From: Oscillospiraceae bacterium Marseille-Q3528
Lineage (GTDB): Bacteria; Bacillota; Clostridia; Lachnospirales; Lachnospiraceae
Reading direction: 5' to 3'
NCBI GenBank assembly: GCA_018223385.1
Contig: JAGTTR010000010.1
Span: forward strand, 1 to 64,000
DNA length: 64,000 bases
The notes below the pieces were generated by a model. It did no database searches. It was given only the letters and a program-made list of their open reading frames with translations, and had not been told where the DNA came from. Made by a program: the position numbers and the translations under genes. Positions within the stretch are counted from its first letter, which is position 1. Every line of letters starts with the position of its first letter. Positions 48,948 through 58,129 of this stretch are shown one piece after another.

Positions 48948-49429
48948 TGTTCCTCACCCGCTTTTTTCAGAAATTGTTCATAAATCTGTTCGTCTGTTTT
49001 CACCCCGGTACACTGTCCCAGGATCTGGCTGGCCGTATCCGCTGCCAGTCCCGCGATCTGCGTCCGGGCTTCTCTTAACATCTGCTCTTTTTCCCGGGCA
49101 GCTGCTTTGCGCGCCTCTTCCTTTACCCGGGCGCTCTCTTCCTGCGCCGTTTGCATGGTACGCGCATAGGCCGCATCCGCGTCCTCCTTTGCTTTTCGCA
49201 GCACATGTTCCGCCTCGGTCTTTGCATCGTGCATGGATGCTTCATACTGTTCTTTTTCCTGCTGTGCTGCTTCCTTCAGGCTTTTGGCCTGGGCCATCTC
49301 CTCTGCAATGAGCTTCTGCCGCTCATCCAGGATCCGATGTACCGGCCCGAACAGGAATTTTTTCATGAGAAAGTAAAAAATCAGCAGATTGATGATCACA
49401 TAAACGAGGCTGATATTCAAACTGAGCAT
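48944..49429 (-). CDS. atpF: ATP synthase b subunit
   Basis: 161 residues: one N-terminal membrane helix (LVYVIINLLIFYFLMKKFLF) and a long charged helix rich in Ala, Glu and Lys, the peripheral stalk. GGAGGAA precedes the ATG. Its stop overlaps the delta-alpha start. Confidence 0.95.
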   Translation of the reverse strand: MLSLNISLVYVIINLLIFYFLMKKFLFGPVHRILDERQKLIAEEMAQAKSLKEAAQQEKEQYEASMHDAKTEAEHVLRKAKEDADAAYARTMQTAQEESARVKEEARKAAAREKEQMLREARTQIAGLAADTASQILGQCTGVKTDEQIYEQFLKKAGEEQ

Positions 49430-49462
49430 GCTCGTTTCCTCCTTTTTCCATACATCCGTTTC

Positions 49463-49687
49463 CTATGCCAGGAAGAGGATGATCAGAATGGCGATGACGA
49501 AGCCGAAGATGGCCGTTCCCTCTGCCAGCGCACAGCCAAGGATGAAAAGCTTGCTGATCTTGCTCTCTGCTTCCGGCTGTCTTGCCACTGCCTCTGTTGC
49601 CTTTCCGGTTGCGATACCAATGCCGATACCTGCGCCGATACCTGTTAAAATTGCAATGCCTGCTCCAATTGCGATAAGTGCTGTCAT
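49463..49687 (-). CDS. atpE: ATP synthase c subunit
   Basis: 74-residue two-helix proteolipid. Ion-binding Glu56 in ALAEGTAIFGFV. The Na+ signature residues of Ilyobacter-type rings (Gln in the first helix, Ser after the Glu) are replaced by Ile and Gly, which fits a proton ring. Confidence 0.95.
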   Translation of the reverse strand: MTALIAIGAGIAILTGIGAGIGIGIATGKATEAVARQPEAESKISKLFILGCALAEGTAIFGFVIAILIILFLA

Positions 49688-49715
49688 ATCTGTTCTCCTT
49701 TTCTTTCTGTAAAAT

Positions 49716-50402
49716 TTAATTGATTTTTTCCTGAATAAACATGGATGTCAGGAAAGTGAATACATAGGCCTGTAAGAGCCCGTCAAAAATATCAAAATAA
49801 AGACTGAATGGCACCGGCAGTGCCACCGGCAGCAGCTGTTTGATCAATTCCATGATCACGAATGCACCAAGCACATTGCCGTACAGCCGCATGCACAGAG
49901 ACAGCGGACGGATGATCACTTCCAGAAGATTCATGGGGGCGATGACCGGCGACGGGTCCGCAAAGCTTTTCAGCCATCCCTTCAGTCCTTTCGTGCGAAC
50001 GCCGGATGTTTCCACAAGAACGATGCTCATCAGCGCCAGCGCCGCCGTTACATTCAGGTCTTTGGTGGGCGGCTTGAACCCAAACAGCCCGATGATGTTG
50101 GATACCCCGATGTATAGCAGCACAGTCACCATGTACGGGACATACCGCCGTCCCTTTTCACCGAGAATGCCGTCAAAAATATGCTCCAGTCCGGTGACTG
50201 CCGTTTCCAGTGCCACCTGTCTTCTGGTGGGTTCCGTCACCCGCAGATGCCTGGTCAGCACGATGGACAACACAACGAGAACGCCCATGATGATCCAGGA
50301 AACGGCCACAGATTCTGCGATGGGAATGCCGCCAAACACCGGAATGGTAAAAGCTGTCTTGCAGGTAAGCTCTTCCATGATCCTCGATGCAAGATCTCCC
50401 AT
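49716..50402 (-). CDS. atpB: ATP synthase a subunit
   Basis: 228 residues, about five to six membrane helices. The essential Arg lies in PLSLCMRLYGNVLGAFVIMEL. Forms the proton half-channels against the c-ring. First gene of the operon; AAAGGAG precedes the ATG. Confidence 0.95.
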   Translation of the reverse strand: MGDLASRIMEELTCKTAFTIPVFGGIPIAESVAVSWIIMGVLVVLSIVLTRHLRVTEPTRRQVALETAVTGLEHIFDGILGEKGRRYVPYMVTVLLYIGVSNIIGLFGFKPPTKDLNVTAALALMSIVLVETSGVRTKGLKGWLKSFADPSPVIAPMNLLEVIIRPLSLCMRLYGNVLGAFVIMELIKQLLPVALPVPFSLYFDIFDGLLQAYVFTFLTSMFIQEKIN

Positions 50403-50557
50403 AGATTGTCAGCTCCTTTCTTTTGTATCTGTTACGATATCGCTCAGGGATTGTTTTTTCCTGATTCCTGCATTATACTCATACGTGAAGAAAAATGAAA
50501 ATGCTATTTTTGCGATTATCCATACGTTATATACATGGATAAAAGAAAGGGAAAAAG
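50403..50557. promoter_or_regulatory. divergent promoter region between atpB and the LysR gene
   Basis: 155 nt. On the minus strand a TATAAT -10 lies at 50472-50477 with a weak -35 (TTCATT) 16 nt upstream, suited to the ATP synthase operon. The divergent LysR gene suggests a shared regulatory region; no clear T-N11-A operator was confirmed. Confidence 0.5.
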
Positions 50558-51457
50558 ATGTCAGTCAGCTATGATTATTACAAAATCTTTTATTATGTGG
50601 CGAAATACAGAAATATTACAGCCGCAGCCAATGCGCTCTTCCTGTCCCAGCCTACCGTCAGCCGCACGATCCAGAATCTGGAAACAGAGCTGGGCTGTCA
50701 GCTGTTTATTCGCAGCAAAAAAGGCGTCGTCCTGACGCCGGAGGGAGAAATCCTGTACCGTTATGTGAGCCGGGCCCACCGCAGCATCACCCAGGCAGAG
50801 GAGGCGCTCACGGAGGCACGTTCCCTGAACAAAGGGGTGCTCCGGATCGCAGCCACGGAGATGACCATGCAGAACTTTCTCATGCCCTATCTGAAACGCT
50901 ATCACAGCCTGTATCCGTCCATCAAGCTGGAGATTTCCAATGGGACGACCAGTGAAGGGCTGCTGATGCTGGGTTCCAATCTGGCAGACCTGGCCGTGAT
51001 CACCTCCCCCATCCCGGAGAATGACCAGCTGCTGGTGCAGAAGCTGCGGCCCATCAATGACGTGTGCATTGCCGGGAAACAATATGAACACCTGAAAGAG
51101 CTCCCGCTCTCGCTGGCAGATCTGGGACAATACCCTCTGATCTGTCTGAAAAAGGGACTGACCACCCGGATCTTCCTGGATCATGTGTTTGAGTCCTGCG
51201 GGTTGCTTCTGGATCCGGACATTGAGATCGCCTCCTCGGAGCTCATCACGCCCATGGTCGTGTTAAATATGGGCATCGGCATTGTGCCATTGCGGCTGGC
51301 CCGGCCGGAGATCGAGAAAGGGAATGTCTTCTGCCTTTCTATCAAAGAAAAATTTCCGCCCCGCGACCTCTGCCTGGTGTCTCATGTGGACTACCCGCCA
51401 TCTGCCGCAGCGCGGAAATTTGAAGATCTTCTGATGGATGATTCCATCTCCGAATAA
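50558..51457 (+). CDS. LysR-family transcriptional regulator
   Basis: 299 residues. N-terminal winged helix (YYKIFYYVAKYRNITAAANALFLSQPTVSRTIQNLE) and a periplasmic-binding-like effector domain. GGGAAAAAG precedes the ATG. It diverges from the ATP synthase operon. LysR regulators commonly control the divergent gene, but regulation of an F-type ATPase operon by one would be unusual, so its target is open. Confidence 0.9.
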   Translation: MSVSYDYYKIFYYVAKYRNITAAANALFLSQPTVSRTIQNLETELGCQLFIRSKKGVVLTPEGEILYRYVSRAHRSITQAEEALTEARSLNKGVLRIAATEMTMQNFLMPYLKRYHSLYPSIKLEISNGTTSEGLLMLGSNLADLAVITSPIPENDQLLVQKLRPINDVCIAGKQYEHLKELPLSLADLGQYPLICLKKGLTTRIFLDHVFESCGLLLDPDIEIASSELITPMVVLNMGIGIVPLRLARPEIEKGNVFCLSIKEKFPPRDLCLVSHVDYPPSAAARKFEDLLMDDSISE

Positions 51458-51472
51458 AAAACGTTTTTCTGT

Positions 51473-53530
51473 TTACAGGTTCAGATTGCCCAGATCATAC
51501 CGCATATAGGCAGCCAGCCGTTTTTTCAGCGGCTGGTATTTTTCCAGGGAAAGCTCCGGGTCTTCCTCGAACACTGCCGTCACCGCATCGTTGGCTTCTT
51601 TCAGAATCCCGGCATCTGTGAAAATATCCCCGATCCGAAATTCCAGCAGGCCGCTCTGGCGGATGCCGAACATATCCCCGGGCCCCCGCAGCTTCAGATC
51701 CTCACTGGCAATATAAAATCCGTCGTTGGAGCGGTTCAGCGTCTGGAGTCGTTTCAGCGTATCCTTACTCTTCGTGTCGGACACAAAAATACAGTAGGAC
51801 TGATGGGCGCCGCGCCCCACCCGGCCCCGGAGCTGATGGAGCTGGGCCAGGCCGAAGCGCTCGGCGTTCTCCACCATCATCACCGTGGCGTTGGGCACGT
51901 TGACCCCCACCTCGATGACCGTGGTGGACACCAGCACCTGGATCTCTCCGGCCAGAAACCGCTCCATGATCTCATTTTTTTCTTTGGGCTTCATTTTGCC
52001 GTGGAGATAAGCCGTGTGGATATCCCCCGGCAGCACTTCCCGCAGCTTTTTCTCATAATCCATGACGTTGGTCACGCCGTCCATGGTTTCATTTTCCTCC
52101 ACCATGGGGCAGATCACATAGGCCTGTCGTCCTTCCCGTACCTGATTTTCGATGAATTTGTAGGCCGTGGCATGGTAGCTACTGTTCACCACGCAGTTTT
52201 TGATGGGCAGCCGGTTGGCCGGCAGCTCATCGATGACCGAAATATCCAGATCCCCGTACAGGATGATGGCCAGCGTCCGGGGAATGGGGGTGGCACTCAT
52301 GACCAGGATATGGGGATGGGCTCCTTTGTCGGACAGGGCTTCCCGCTGCCGCACGCCAAACCGGTGCTGCTCGTCCGTCACCACCAGCGCCAGATTCCGA
52401 AACTGCACCTTGTCCTGGATAAGGGCGTGGGTGCCGATGACAATGTCCGCCTCTCCCGCCTCAATGCGGGCATAGGCCTCCCGCTTCTCCTTTGCCGTCA
52501 TGGAGCCGATGAGCAGGATCGGCGTCAACGGGATATGATGCGCCCCGAACAGCTCCTGCATGGACTCCATATGCTGTCTGGCCAGCACCTCCGTGGGCAC
52601 CATGAGAGCTCCCTGCAGTCCATTGAGGCAGACGGTCATCAGCGCCAGAATGGCAATGATCGTCTTGCCGGAGCCCACGTCTCCCTGGACAAGACGGCTC
52701 ATGACATAAGGCTTCTGCAGATCCGCCTCGATCTCCTGCCACACTTTTGTCTGGGCGCCGGTGAGTTCGTAGGGCAGCCCTTCGATAAAAGCCGCCACCT
52801 CCGGCCGTTTCTCAATGGAGAAATCATTGGTCAGCCGCTCTTCTGAAGTTTTCAGCTGACGAAGGGAAGCGATAAACAGGAAAAACTCATCGAACACCAG
52901 CCGTTTCCGGGCCTGAAGCAGCAGCTCCCGGTCTTTTGGAAAATGAATGTTCGTCAGGGCAAAGTTATACTCCGGCAGGGTGTGGCGCTGCCGGAAATCC
53001 ACCGGGTAAAATTCCCGCTTGCTGCCATAGTTGCTCACGGCCTGGGCCATGGCTTTCGTCAGCATCTTGTTGGACACTCCGGCAGTCAGCGGATAGATGG
53101 GCAGAAGCCGTCCCATCTGTTCTTCATATTTCTCCGGTGCAAACACCTCCGGCTGGATCATCTGCAGATTTTTGCCGGATAATTTCACACGGCCGCGAAA
53201 CACATACGTGCTCCCGGCCGTGAGATTGTTCTTCATAAACAGTGCATTGAACCAGGTGGCCGTCATGGTGCCGCCGGGATCGGATACCGACACGGTCACA
53301 AGAACCATGCCCCGGATCCGCCGGGCATTCACCGGGCCATCCACCCGTCCCATGATGCTGACCACCTCTGTCCCGTCCGGATGCACCTCCGAAGTCAGGA
53401 CTGGCTGTTGATATTCTTCATAATCTCTCGGGTAATAGTCGAGAAGCTCTTCCACCGTGGTAATGCCCAAGCGTGCAAAAGATTTCGCTGTCTTCTCGCC
53501 GATCCCCTTCAAAGAACTGATTGGATTCAT
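51473..53530 (-). CDS. recG: ATP-dependent DNA helicase RecG
   Basis: 685 residues. N-terminal wedge/OB domain, helicase motifs GDVGSGKTIIA (Walker A), DEQHRFGVRQR and VGRGAHQSYCIF, plus the RecG tail. Rescues stalled replication forks by regression. Preceded by the FakA/YloV gene as in Bacillus. Confidence 0.97.
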   Translation of the reverse strand: MNPISSLKGIGEKTAKSFARLGITTVEELLDYYPRDYEEYQQPVLTSEVHPDGTEVVSIMGRVDGPVNARRIRGMVLVTVSVSDPGGTMTATWFNALFMKNNLTAGSTYVFRGRVKLSGKNLQMIQPEVFAPEKYEEQMGRLLPIYPLTAGVSNKMLTKAMAQAVSNYGSKREFYPVDFRQRHTLPEYNFALTNIHFPKDRELLLQARKRLVFDEFFLFIASLRQLKTSEERLTNDFSIEKRPEVAAFIEGLPYELTGAQTKVWQEIEADLQKPYVMSRLVQGDVGSGKTIIAILALMTVCLNGLQGALMVPTEVLARQHMESMQELFGAHHIPLTPILLIGSMTAKEKREAYARIEAGEADIVIGTHALIQDKVQFRNLALVVTDEQHRFGVRQREALSDKGAHPHILVMSATPIPRTLAIILYGDLDISVIDELPANRLPIKNCVVNSSYHATAYKFIENQVREGRQAYVICPMVEENETMDGVTNVMDYEKKLREVLPGDIHTAYLHGKMKPKEKNEIMERFLAGEIQVLVSTTVIEVGVNVPNATVMMVENAERFGLAQLHQLRGRVGRGAHQSYCIFVSDTKSKDTLKRLQTLNRSNDGFYIASEDLKLRGPGDMFGIRQSGLLEFRIGDIFTDAGILKEANDAVTAVFEEDPELSLEKYQPLKKRLAAYMRYDLGNLNL

Positions 53531-53537
53531 GTCACTC

Positions 53538-55202
53538 TTACTCTACGCTGACTACATAGTAGTAGATAGGCTGTCCGCCGAAATGTACCTCGATATCACA
53601 GTCGGGATATTCTTTCTCCAGCCAGGATGCCAGCGCATTCGCATCCTCTTCCTTCATGTCCTCGCCGTAGTAAACGCTAATCAGCTCTGAGTCCTCGTCC
53701 ACCATCTGGGCAATCATGTCCTTGGTGGTCTGGGCAATATCACGGCCCACAGACAGGATCGTCTTGTCGCCGATGCCCATAATGTCGCCCTCATGGATAT
53801 CCTTGTCATCAATGTGGGTATCCCGCACAGCGTAGGTCACCTGACCGGTCTTCACGTTCTCAATGCCCTCCATCATGGCAGAAGCATTCTCCTCCACCGG
53901 ACGGTCCGGCACAAAATTGATCAGCGCCGCAATACCCTGGGGCACGGTCTTGGTGGGAATGACGAACACATTCTTGTCCTTGGTCAGGGACTGGGCCTGA
54001 TTGGCTGCCAGAATGATGTTCTTATTATTCGGGAAAATGAAAATATTCTGCGCATTTACCTTCTCGATGGCGTTGAGCATGTCCTCGGTGCTGGGGTTCA
54101 TGGTCTGGCCGCCCTCAATAAGGTAGTCTACCCCCAGTCCTTTGAAGATCTCACCGATACCGGCACCGATGGATACGGAGATAAAACCGCACTCTTTCTT
54201 GGGTGCTTTCGCTGCCTCGGCTTCCTGCTTCTGCTGCTCGGCCAGCTTGGCTGCGTCCTTGATCAGCTTCTCCTGGTGTTCCTCACGCATATTGTCGATC
54301 TTCATTCTGGAAAGTGCGCCATACGTCAGAGCCTTCTGGATCGCCAGACCCGGATCGTTCGTATGTACGTGCACCTTCACGATATCGTCATCGGACACGA
54401 CCACGATGGAATCCCCGATGGACTCCAGATAGCTCTTGAACTCATGTTCCTTCTCTTCGTTATATCCCTTGTTCAGCATAACGATGAACTCGGTGCAGTA
54501 GCCGAACTTGATGTCCGCCTCTGCCTGGGCACCGGGCTTGGTCACGGTTGCTGCCGGGCCTGCCTCGATGGTGTAGTCGATCTCCTTGCCCATGAACGCA
54601 TCAAATGCGCCTTTCAGTACCTGCACAAGACCCTGTCCGCCGGAATCCACCACGCCTGCTTCCTTCAGCACCGGCAGCATGTCCGGGGTTCTGGACAGCA
54701 CTTCATCCGCATACTCGATGATGGCGCGGAAGAACATCTCCAGATCATCTGCGCTCTCTGCCAGCTCGCATGCCTTGTCTGCGGCGCCTCTGGCAACGGT
54801 CAGGATCGTTCCCTCCTTCGGCTTCATCACGGCCTTATATGCGGTCTCCACACCCTTCTCCATGGCATTGGCGATGAGCACCGCATCCAGCTCCTTATAT
54901 TCCTTAATCCCCTTCGTAAATCCACGAAGCAGCTGAGAGAGAATGACACCGGAATTGCCCCGCGCACCACGCAGGGATCCGCTGGAAATGGCCTTGGCAA
55001 GCTCTCCCATCTCGATCTGTTCCATGCCGCCGACTTCCCGGGCTGCGGACATGATGGTGAGCGTCATGTTCGTTCCGGTATCTCCATCAGGAACCGGGAA
55101 TACATTCAGCTCATTGATCCATTCCTTCTTCGCCTCTAAGTTCTTCGCTCCGCCCAGAAACATCTTTGCGACCATTTCGGCGTTAATTGTATTGATAGCC
55201 AC
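53538..55202 (-). CDS. DAK2/FakA-like kinase (YloV)
   Basis: 554 residues. N-terminal DhaL-type nucleotide-binding domain with PVPDGDTGTNM and GARGNSGVILSQLLRG, a middle linker rich in Lys/Gln (about 310-335), and a C-terminal domain of the YloV family. In Staphylococcus this protein (FakA) phosphorylates fatty acids held by FakB. Full length. Located between asp23 and recG, the conserved yloU-yloV-recG order. Confidence 0.93.
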   Translation of the reverse strand: MAINTINAEMVAKMFLGGAKNLEAKKEWINELNVFPVPDGDTGTNMTLTIMSAAREVGGMEQIEMGELAKAISSGSLRGARGNSGVILSQLLRGFTKGIKEYKELDAVLIANAMEKGVETAYKAVMKPKEGTILTVARGAADKACELAESADDLEMFFRAIIEYADEVLSRTPDMLPVLKEAGVVDSGGQGLVQVLKGAFDAFMGKEIDYTIEAGPAATVTKPGAQAEADIKFGYCTEFIVMLNKGYNEEKEHEFKSYLESIGDSIVVVSDDDIVKVHVHTNDPGLAIQKALTYGALSRMKIDNMREEHQEKLIKDAAKLAEQQKQEAEAAKAPKKECGFISVSIGAGIGEIFKGLGVDYLIEGGQTMNPSTEDMLNAIEKVNAQNIFIFPNNKNIILAANQAQSLTKDKNVFVIPTKTVPQGIAALINFVPDRPVEENASAMMEGIENVKTGQVTYAVRDTHIDDKDIHEGDIMGIGDKTILSVGRDIAQTTKDMIAQMVDEDSELISVYYGEDMKEEDANALASWLEKEYPDCDIEVHFGGQPIYYYVVSVE

Positions 55203-55225
55203 TGCAAGCTCCTCCTTATAATACC

Positions 55226-55582
55226 CTAATCAATGACGCGAACGCCCTCTACATAAATATTGATCTTCTCGATCTCCATACCGGTAAATTCCTCTACCTG
55301 ATACTTGACGGTACTGATCAGATTGTCCGCAACGGAAGAAATGTTCACACCGTACACAACAATCACATGAAAATCCAGCGTGATCCGGTTGTCATTGAGC
55401 TCTACGCTGATGCCGTGGGTCAGGCTGTCCTTCTTCAGAAGCTTTACCAATCCGTCTTTCATATTGACAGACGCCATCCCGACGATACCAAAGCACTCAA
55501 CGGCAACAGAACCGGCATACTTGGCGATAACATCGGTATCTATTAAAACTTCACCCATCTGCGTATTCATATGTCCCTTCAT
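55226..55582 (-). CDS. Asp23/Gls24-family envelope stress protein (YloU)
   Basis: 118 residues matching the Asp23 family (TDVIAKYAGSVAVECFGIVGMA, DFHVIVVYGVNI). Probably membrane-associated via partners. Start 55582 has GGAGG 7 nt upstream; a second ATG at 55570 is possible. 23 nt from the FakA-like gene. Confidence 0.93.
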   Translation of the reverse strand: MKGHMNTQMGEVLIDTDVIAKYAGSVAVECFGIVGMASVNMKDGLVKLLKKDSLTHGISVELNDNRITLDFHVIVVYGVNISSVADNLISTVKYQVEEFTGMEIEKINIYVEGVRVID

Positions 55583-55609
55583 CCTGGCACCTCCACACTT
55601 TTCTGGCTC

Positions 55610-55636
55610 GCCGCAGGAAAAGAAAAAGGCTGCGGC
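55610..55636 (-). promoter_or_regulatory. GC hairpin in the asp23 leader
   Basis: GCCGCAG and CTGCGGC arms, 13-nt A-rich loop, between a TATAAT -10 (near 55653-55658 on the minus strand) and the asp23 ribosome binding site. Possible leader structure. Confidence 0.4.
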
Positions 55637-55720
55637 AGAGCATCCTGTGCATATTATACCCTCTTTGTGAAAAAAAGGAAACTAAATTTTTAATTAATTT
55701 CTTTTTTTTCAAAAATGCAC

Positions 55721-55749
55721 TTGCAAAAACAACGGTTATCTGCTAGAAT
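55721..55749 (+). promoter_or_regulatory. rpmB promoter
   Basis: TTGCAA (55721-55726), 17-nt spacer, TAGAAT (55744-55749), reading toward rpmB. Confidence 0.65.
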
Positions 55750-55803
55750 ACTTTTGTTGTGAGTTTTTATGTAGACTTAATCTGGTTTTAGGGAGGTGCA
55801 ATC

Positions 55804-55989
55804 ATGGCAAAATGCGCTATCTGTGAGAAAGGTGCCCACTTCGGACATGCAGTGAGCCATTCTAATAGAAAAACTAACAAGATGTGGAAATCCAACGTAA
55901 AGTCTGTAAGAGTGAAAGTGAACGGAGCAGCTCAGAGAATGTACGTATGTACTTCCTGCCTGAAGTCCGGCAAAGTAGAGAGAGCTTAA
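55804..55989 (+). CDS. rpmB: 50S ribosomal protein bL28
   Basis: 61 residues. MAKCAICEKGAHFGHAVSHSNRKTNK is diagnostic and the zinc Cys pair CAIC with CTSC is present. GGGAGG precedes the ATG. It diverges from yloU as in B. subtilis. Confidence 0.98.
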   Translation: MAKCAICEKGAHFGHAVSHSNRKTNKMWKSNVKSVRVKVNGAAQRMYVCTSCLKSGKVERA

Positions 55990-56024
55990 GTCTCCTCTTC
56001 TGATTTCCAAACATGAATGCGGCG

Positions 56025-56054
56025 AAAAAGGACGATTGATCGATCGTCCTTTTT
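56025..56054 (+). terminator. rpmB terminator
   Basis: 12-bp stem (56025-56036 with 56043-56054), core GGACGAT/ATCGTCC, ending in a run of seven T. Confidence 0.88.
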
Positions 56055-56066
56055 TTGTGCCTGCAT

Positions 56067-56204
56067 TTAACATCCGAATAACTCATATCCGATAATGAAA
56101 AAAAGTATCATCAGGATCCACTGCATGACAACGCTGGGCAGCAGCAGGCCGACAAGAATGCCCACTGCCGTCCAGAACAGTGTATAGCCGATCAGTCGCC
56201 TCAT
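56067..56204 (-). CDS. 45-residue membrane protein
   Basis: Starts MRRLIGYTLFWTAVGIL and ends IIGYELFGC, two hydrophobic helices with a Pro-containing turn between them (LLLPSVVMQW). Length is below common gene-calling limits. A purine-rich stretch (GGAGAGGGCGGGG) precedes the ATG. Family not recognised. An inverted copy of GCCCCGCCCT lies 60 nt further upstream and could pair with the ribosome binding region. Confidence 0.6.
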   Translation of the reverse strand: MRRLIGYTLFWTAVGILVGLLLPSVVMQWILMILFFIIGYELFGC

Positions 56205-56296
56205 TAAAAAGCCCCGCCCTCTCCTGCCATTTTTCAAAGAAATTGCTTTCTTCTATATATAATATATGACAGAAGGGCGGGATATTGCATCAAATG

Positions 56297-56434
56297 TTAC
56301 CAGCTGCTATCCGCAAACTTATTCTGCATGGCAATAGCCGTCTCCATCGCCCGTTCATCCAGCATAGCGGCAGCCTCCTCCTCATATTGAAACAACGGGC
56401 AGATGAGGGCTTTCGCAAACTGTTCTCCCGCCAT
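56297..56434 (-). pseudogene. possible C-terminal gene fragment
   Basis: A 45-codon minus-strand frame starting MAGEQFAKALICPLFQYEEEAA and ending QNKFADSSW; protein-like coding continues upstream for about 14 codons (WFAVSFKPLT) to an in-frame TGA. No ribosome binding site. Probably the remains of a longer gene. Family unknown. Confidence 0.3.
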
Positions 56435-56512
56435 TGTCAGGGGTTTAAAAGACACGGCAAACCAACTTCCCCGTCAGTTACCGTGTCCCTTCTTTTCTAG
56501 TTCAACAAAATG

Positions 56513-57520
56513 TTAATTGATACCATATTCTTTCAGCAGGCAATCCCGAAATACCGGATCATCCAACGCACGTTTTAAGTCTTCCAATCGTTCATCTGCC
56601 AAGAGCTGCTTTGTCAGTTCCTCTTTCCTCTTAGCATCTTTTACTTCCTGCTTTGCCGTCTCAGCAAGCTGTTCCGCAACTTTCGCTCTTTTCTTCTCTT
56701 GCTCCGCAATTTGCCGCTCTCGCTCTGCATTTTTTCGTTCCTGCTCTGCAATTTTCCGTTCTCGTTCCGCACTTTCCTGCGCGTCTTTGCGCCCCTGTTC
56801 ACGGCCTTCCTCATACATCATCTGATCATGCTCAAACCATTTCATATATCGTAATGAAACCTCCCCGTCCCGTTTGACCTGATCTACCATCTGCTGGATG
56901 TCTCTCAGATCTTCATTGATCGCATTGTTCTGGTTCGTGTTCTCCATATAGCTGAGCAGCTGACGCAAACTTTCCGAGATGTTTCCTTTTTTGCCCCGGG
57001 TATACAGCACCCAGGTTTCCGCATCATCCTCATACGGCATTGTCGGCTCTTCCAGGCATCTGTTCTTTATCGTGTATAACACCCGATCATAGCCGAAAGG
57101 ATCATAATCGCAGATAAAGATCACGTACACCTTTTTCATTTTGCCAAAATGCTCTCCGGCTTTCAGGCTTCTTCTGTCGATCATCGCATGATAAAACCTG
57201 GCTCGCTTCGGAAATGCTTTGATCTCCGCGTTCTTATGGTTATGGTCCGGTTCCACATCGTAGACAGTGGGGATTTCGTCTCCATTGATCTGCGCGCTTC
57301 CGTCTTCCTCGATATAAACATCCAGCCTTGCGCCGCGAAAATCCGTATTCACTCCCGCAAACGACTCCTGTGCACGGATTTTCAGGTGCGGAAATTTCCG
57401 ATCAAACAATGTTTCCAGCAGTTTGCGGATAAACGCTTCTCCCGTATCCGGATACGCCAGCATGGCATGAAACAGGAAATCATCCAACAGGTTCAATTCT
57501 TCCAGTTTTCTTCTCTGCAT
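56513..57520 (-). CDS. Rpn/PD-(D/E)XK-type nuclease (transposase-like)
   Basis: 335 residues of the recombination-promoting nuclease family (PF12784-like). N-terminal LLDDFLFHAMLAYPDTGEAFIRKLLETLF and the nuclease core DFRGARLDVYIEEDG, YDVEPD. The C-terminal third is a long charged coiled coil made of Glu/Arg/Gln-rich heptads (EQERKNAERERQIAEQEKK). AGGAGG lies 9 nt before the ATG at 57520. Members are spread by horizontal transfer. Confidence 0.85.
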   Translation of the reverse strand: MQRRKLEELNLLDDFLFHAMLAYPDTGEAFIRKLLETLFDRKFPHLKIRAQESFAGVNTDFRGARLDVYIEEDGSAQINGDEIPTVYDVEPDHNHKNAEIKAFPKRARFYHAMIDRRSLKAGEHFGKMKKVYVIFICDYDPFGYDRVLYTIKNRCLEEPTMPYEDDAETWVLYTRGKKGNISESLRQLLSYMENTNQNNAINEDLRDIQQMVDQVKRDGEVSLRYMKWFEHDQMMYEEGREQGRKDAQESAERERKIAEQERKNAERERQIAEQEKKRAKVAEQLAETAKQEVKDAKRKEELTKQLLADERLEDLKRALDDPVFRDCLLKEYGIN

Positions 57521-57781
57521 TCGCAACTTCCTCCTTGTGATGGCAGAGAAAATGGAATACGCACTGTCAAAGCCGCTGCATGTCCGCTCTCACGCTCTCC
57601 GCCATATTTTTTGTTTTCGCATATGGGGATTGAGTGGCTGAACAGCCAAGAACTTTCCCAGATATGTAATTGTAGTGTAGCAAATGTCTGCTTTTCTGTC
57701 AATGCTTAAGCCGAAAATATCCCTCGATTGAGATTACAAACTTTCTTTAAAATACCTTGTTCGTTTTGTAAATGGTTCACA
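57521..57781. other. intergenic region, no gene seen
   Basis: 261 nt, increasingly AT-rich toward the HepT-like gene. No convincing gene or strong hairpin found. Confidence 0.5.
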
Positions 57782-58129
57782 TCATATGTCCAGCTGTTTT
57801 ACCACATATTCAAAATCATAAAATAAATCAATATATTTCTCTACAATCACCGTACAATGTGTTTTCACGATTTCACAGTCATAATCATGTATGAGCGCAT
57901 TGCGCACTTTCAACATATCCATCCATGCATCATCAGAGATCAGATTTGCCTTATACGCTTCCCGAAGTACTTCTCTCGGAGAACCGGTTACAAAACCGGT
58001 GATAGCATAATATTGTACCAGAATGTCTTTCATCACTTTCCAGGCAAGATCAAAAGTGATACTGAATTTTGCACCGGTTCCGCTCAATACAAAGGAATCC
58101 GCAAGGTCACGCTGCCTTGCCTCCGCCAA
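57782..58129 (-). pseudogene. HepT/HI0074-type antitoxin, N-terminally damaged
   Basis: The remaining frame carries the family core FVLSGTGAKFSITFDLAWKVMKDIL and the RxxxxHDY motif (VRNALIHDYD). Family-like codons continue upstream of the TTG at 58129 (FCNSLDALAEARQ) to a TAG at 58169-58171, but no ATG or ribosome binding site is found. The normal first few residues are missing. It overlaps the MntA-like gene by 23 nt in a different frame. Confidence 0.7.

Noticed and set aside
53793..55139. 448-codon plus-strand frame opposite the FakA-like gene
   Set aside because: Antisense shadow of a complete conserved gene.
56285..56500. 71-codon plus-strand frame
   Set aside because: No ribosome binding site; the opposite strand has more protein-like content.
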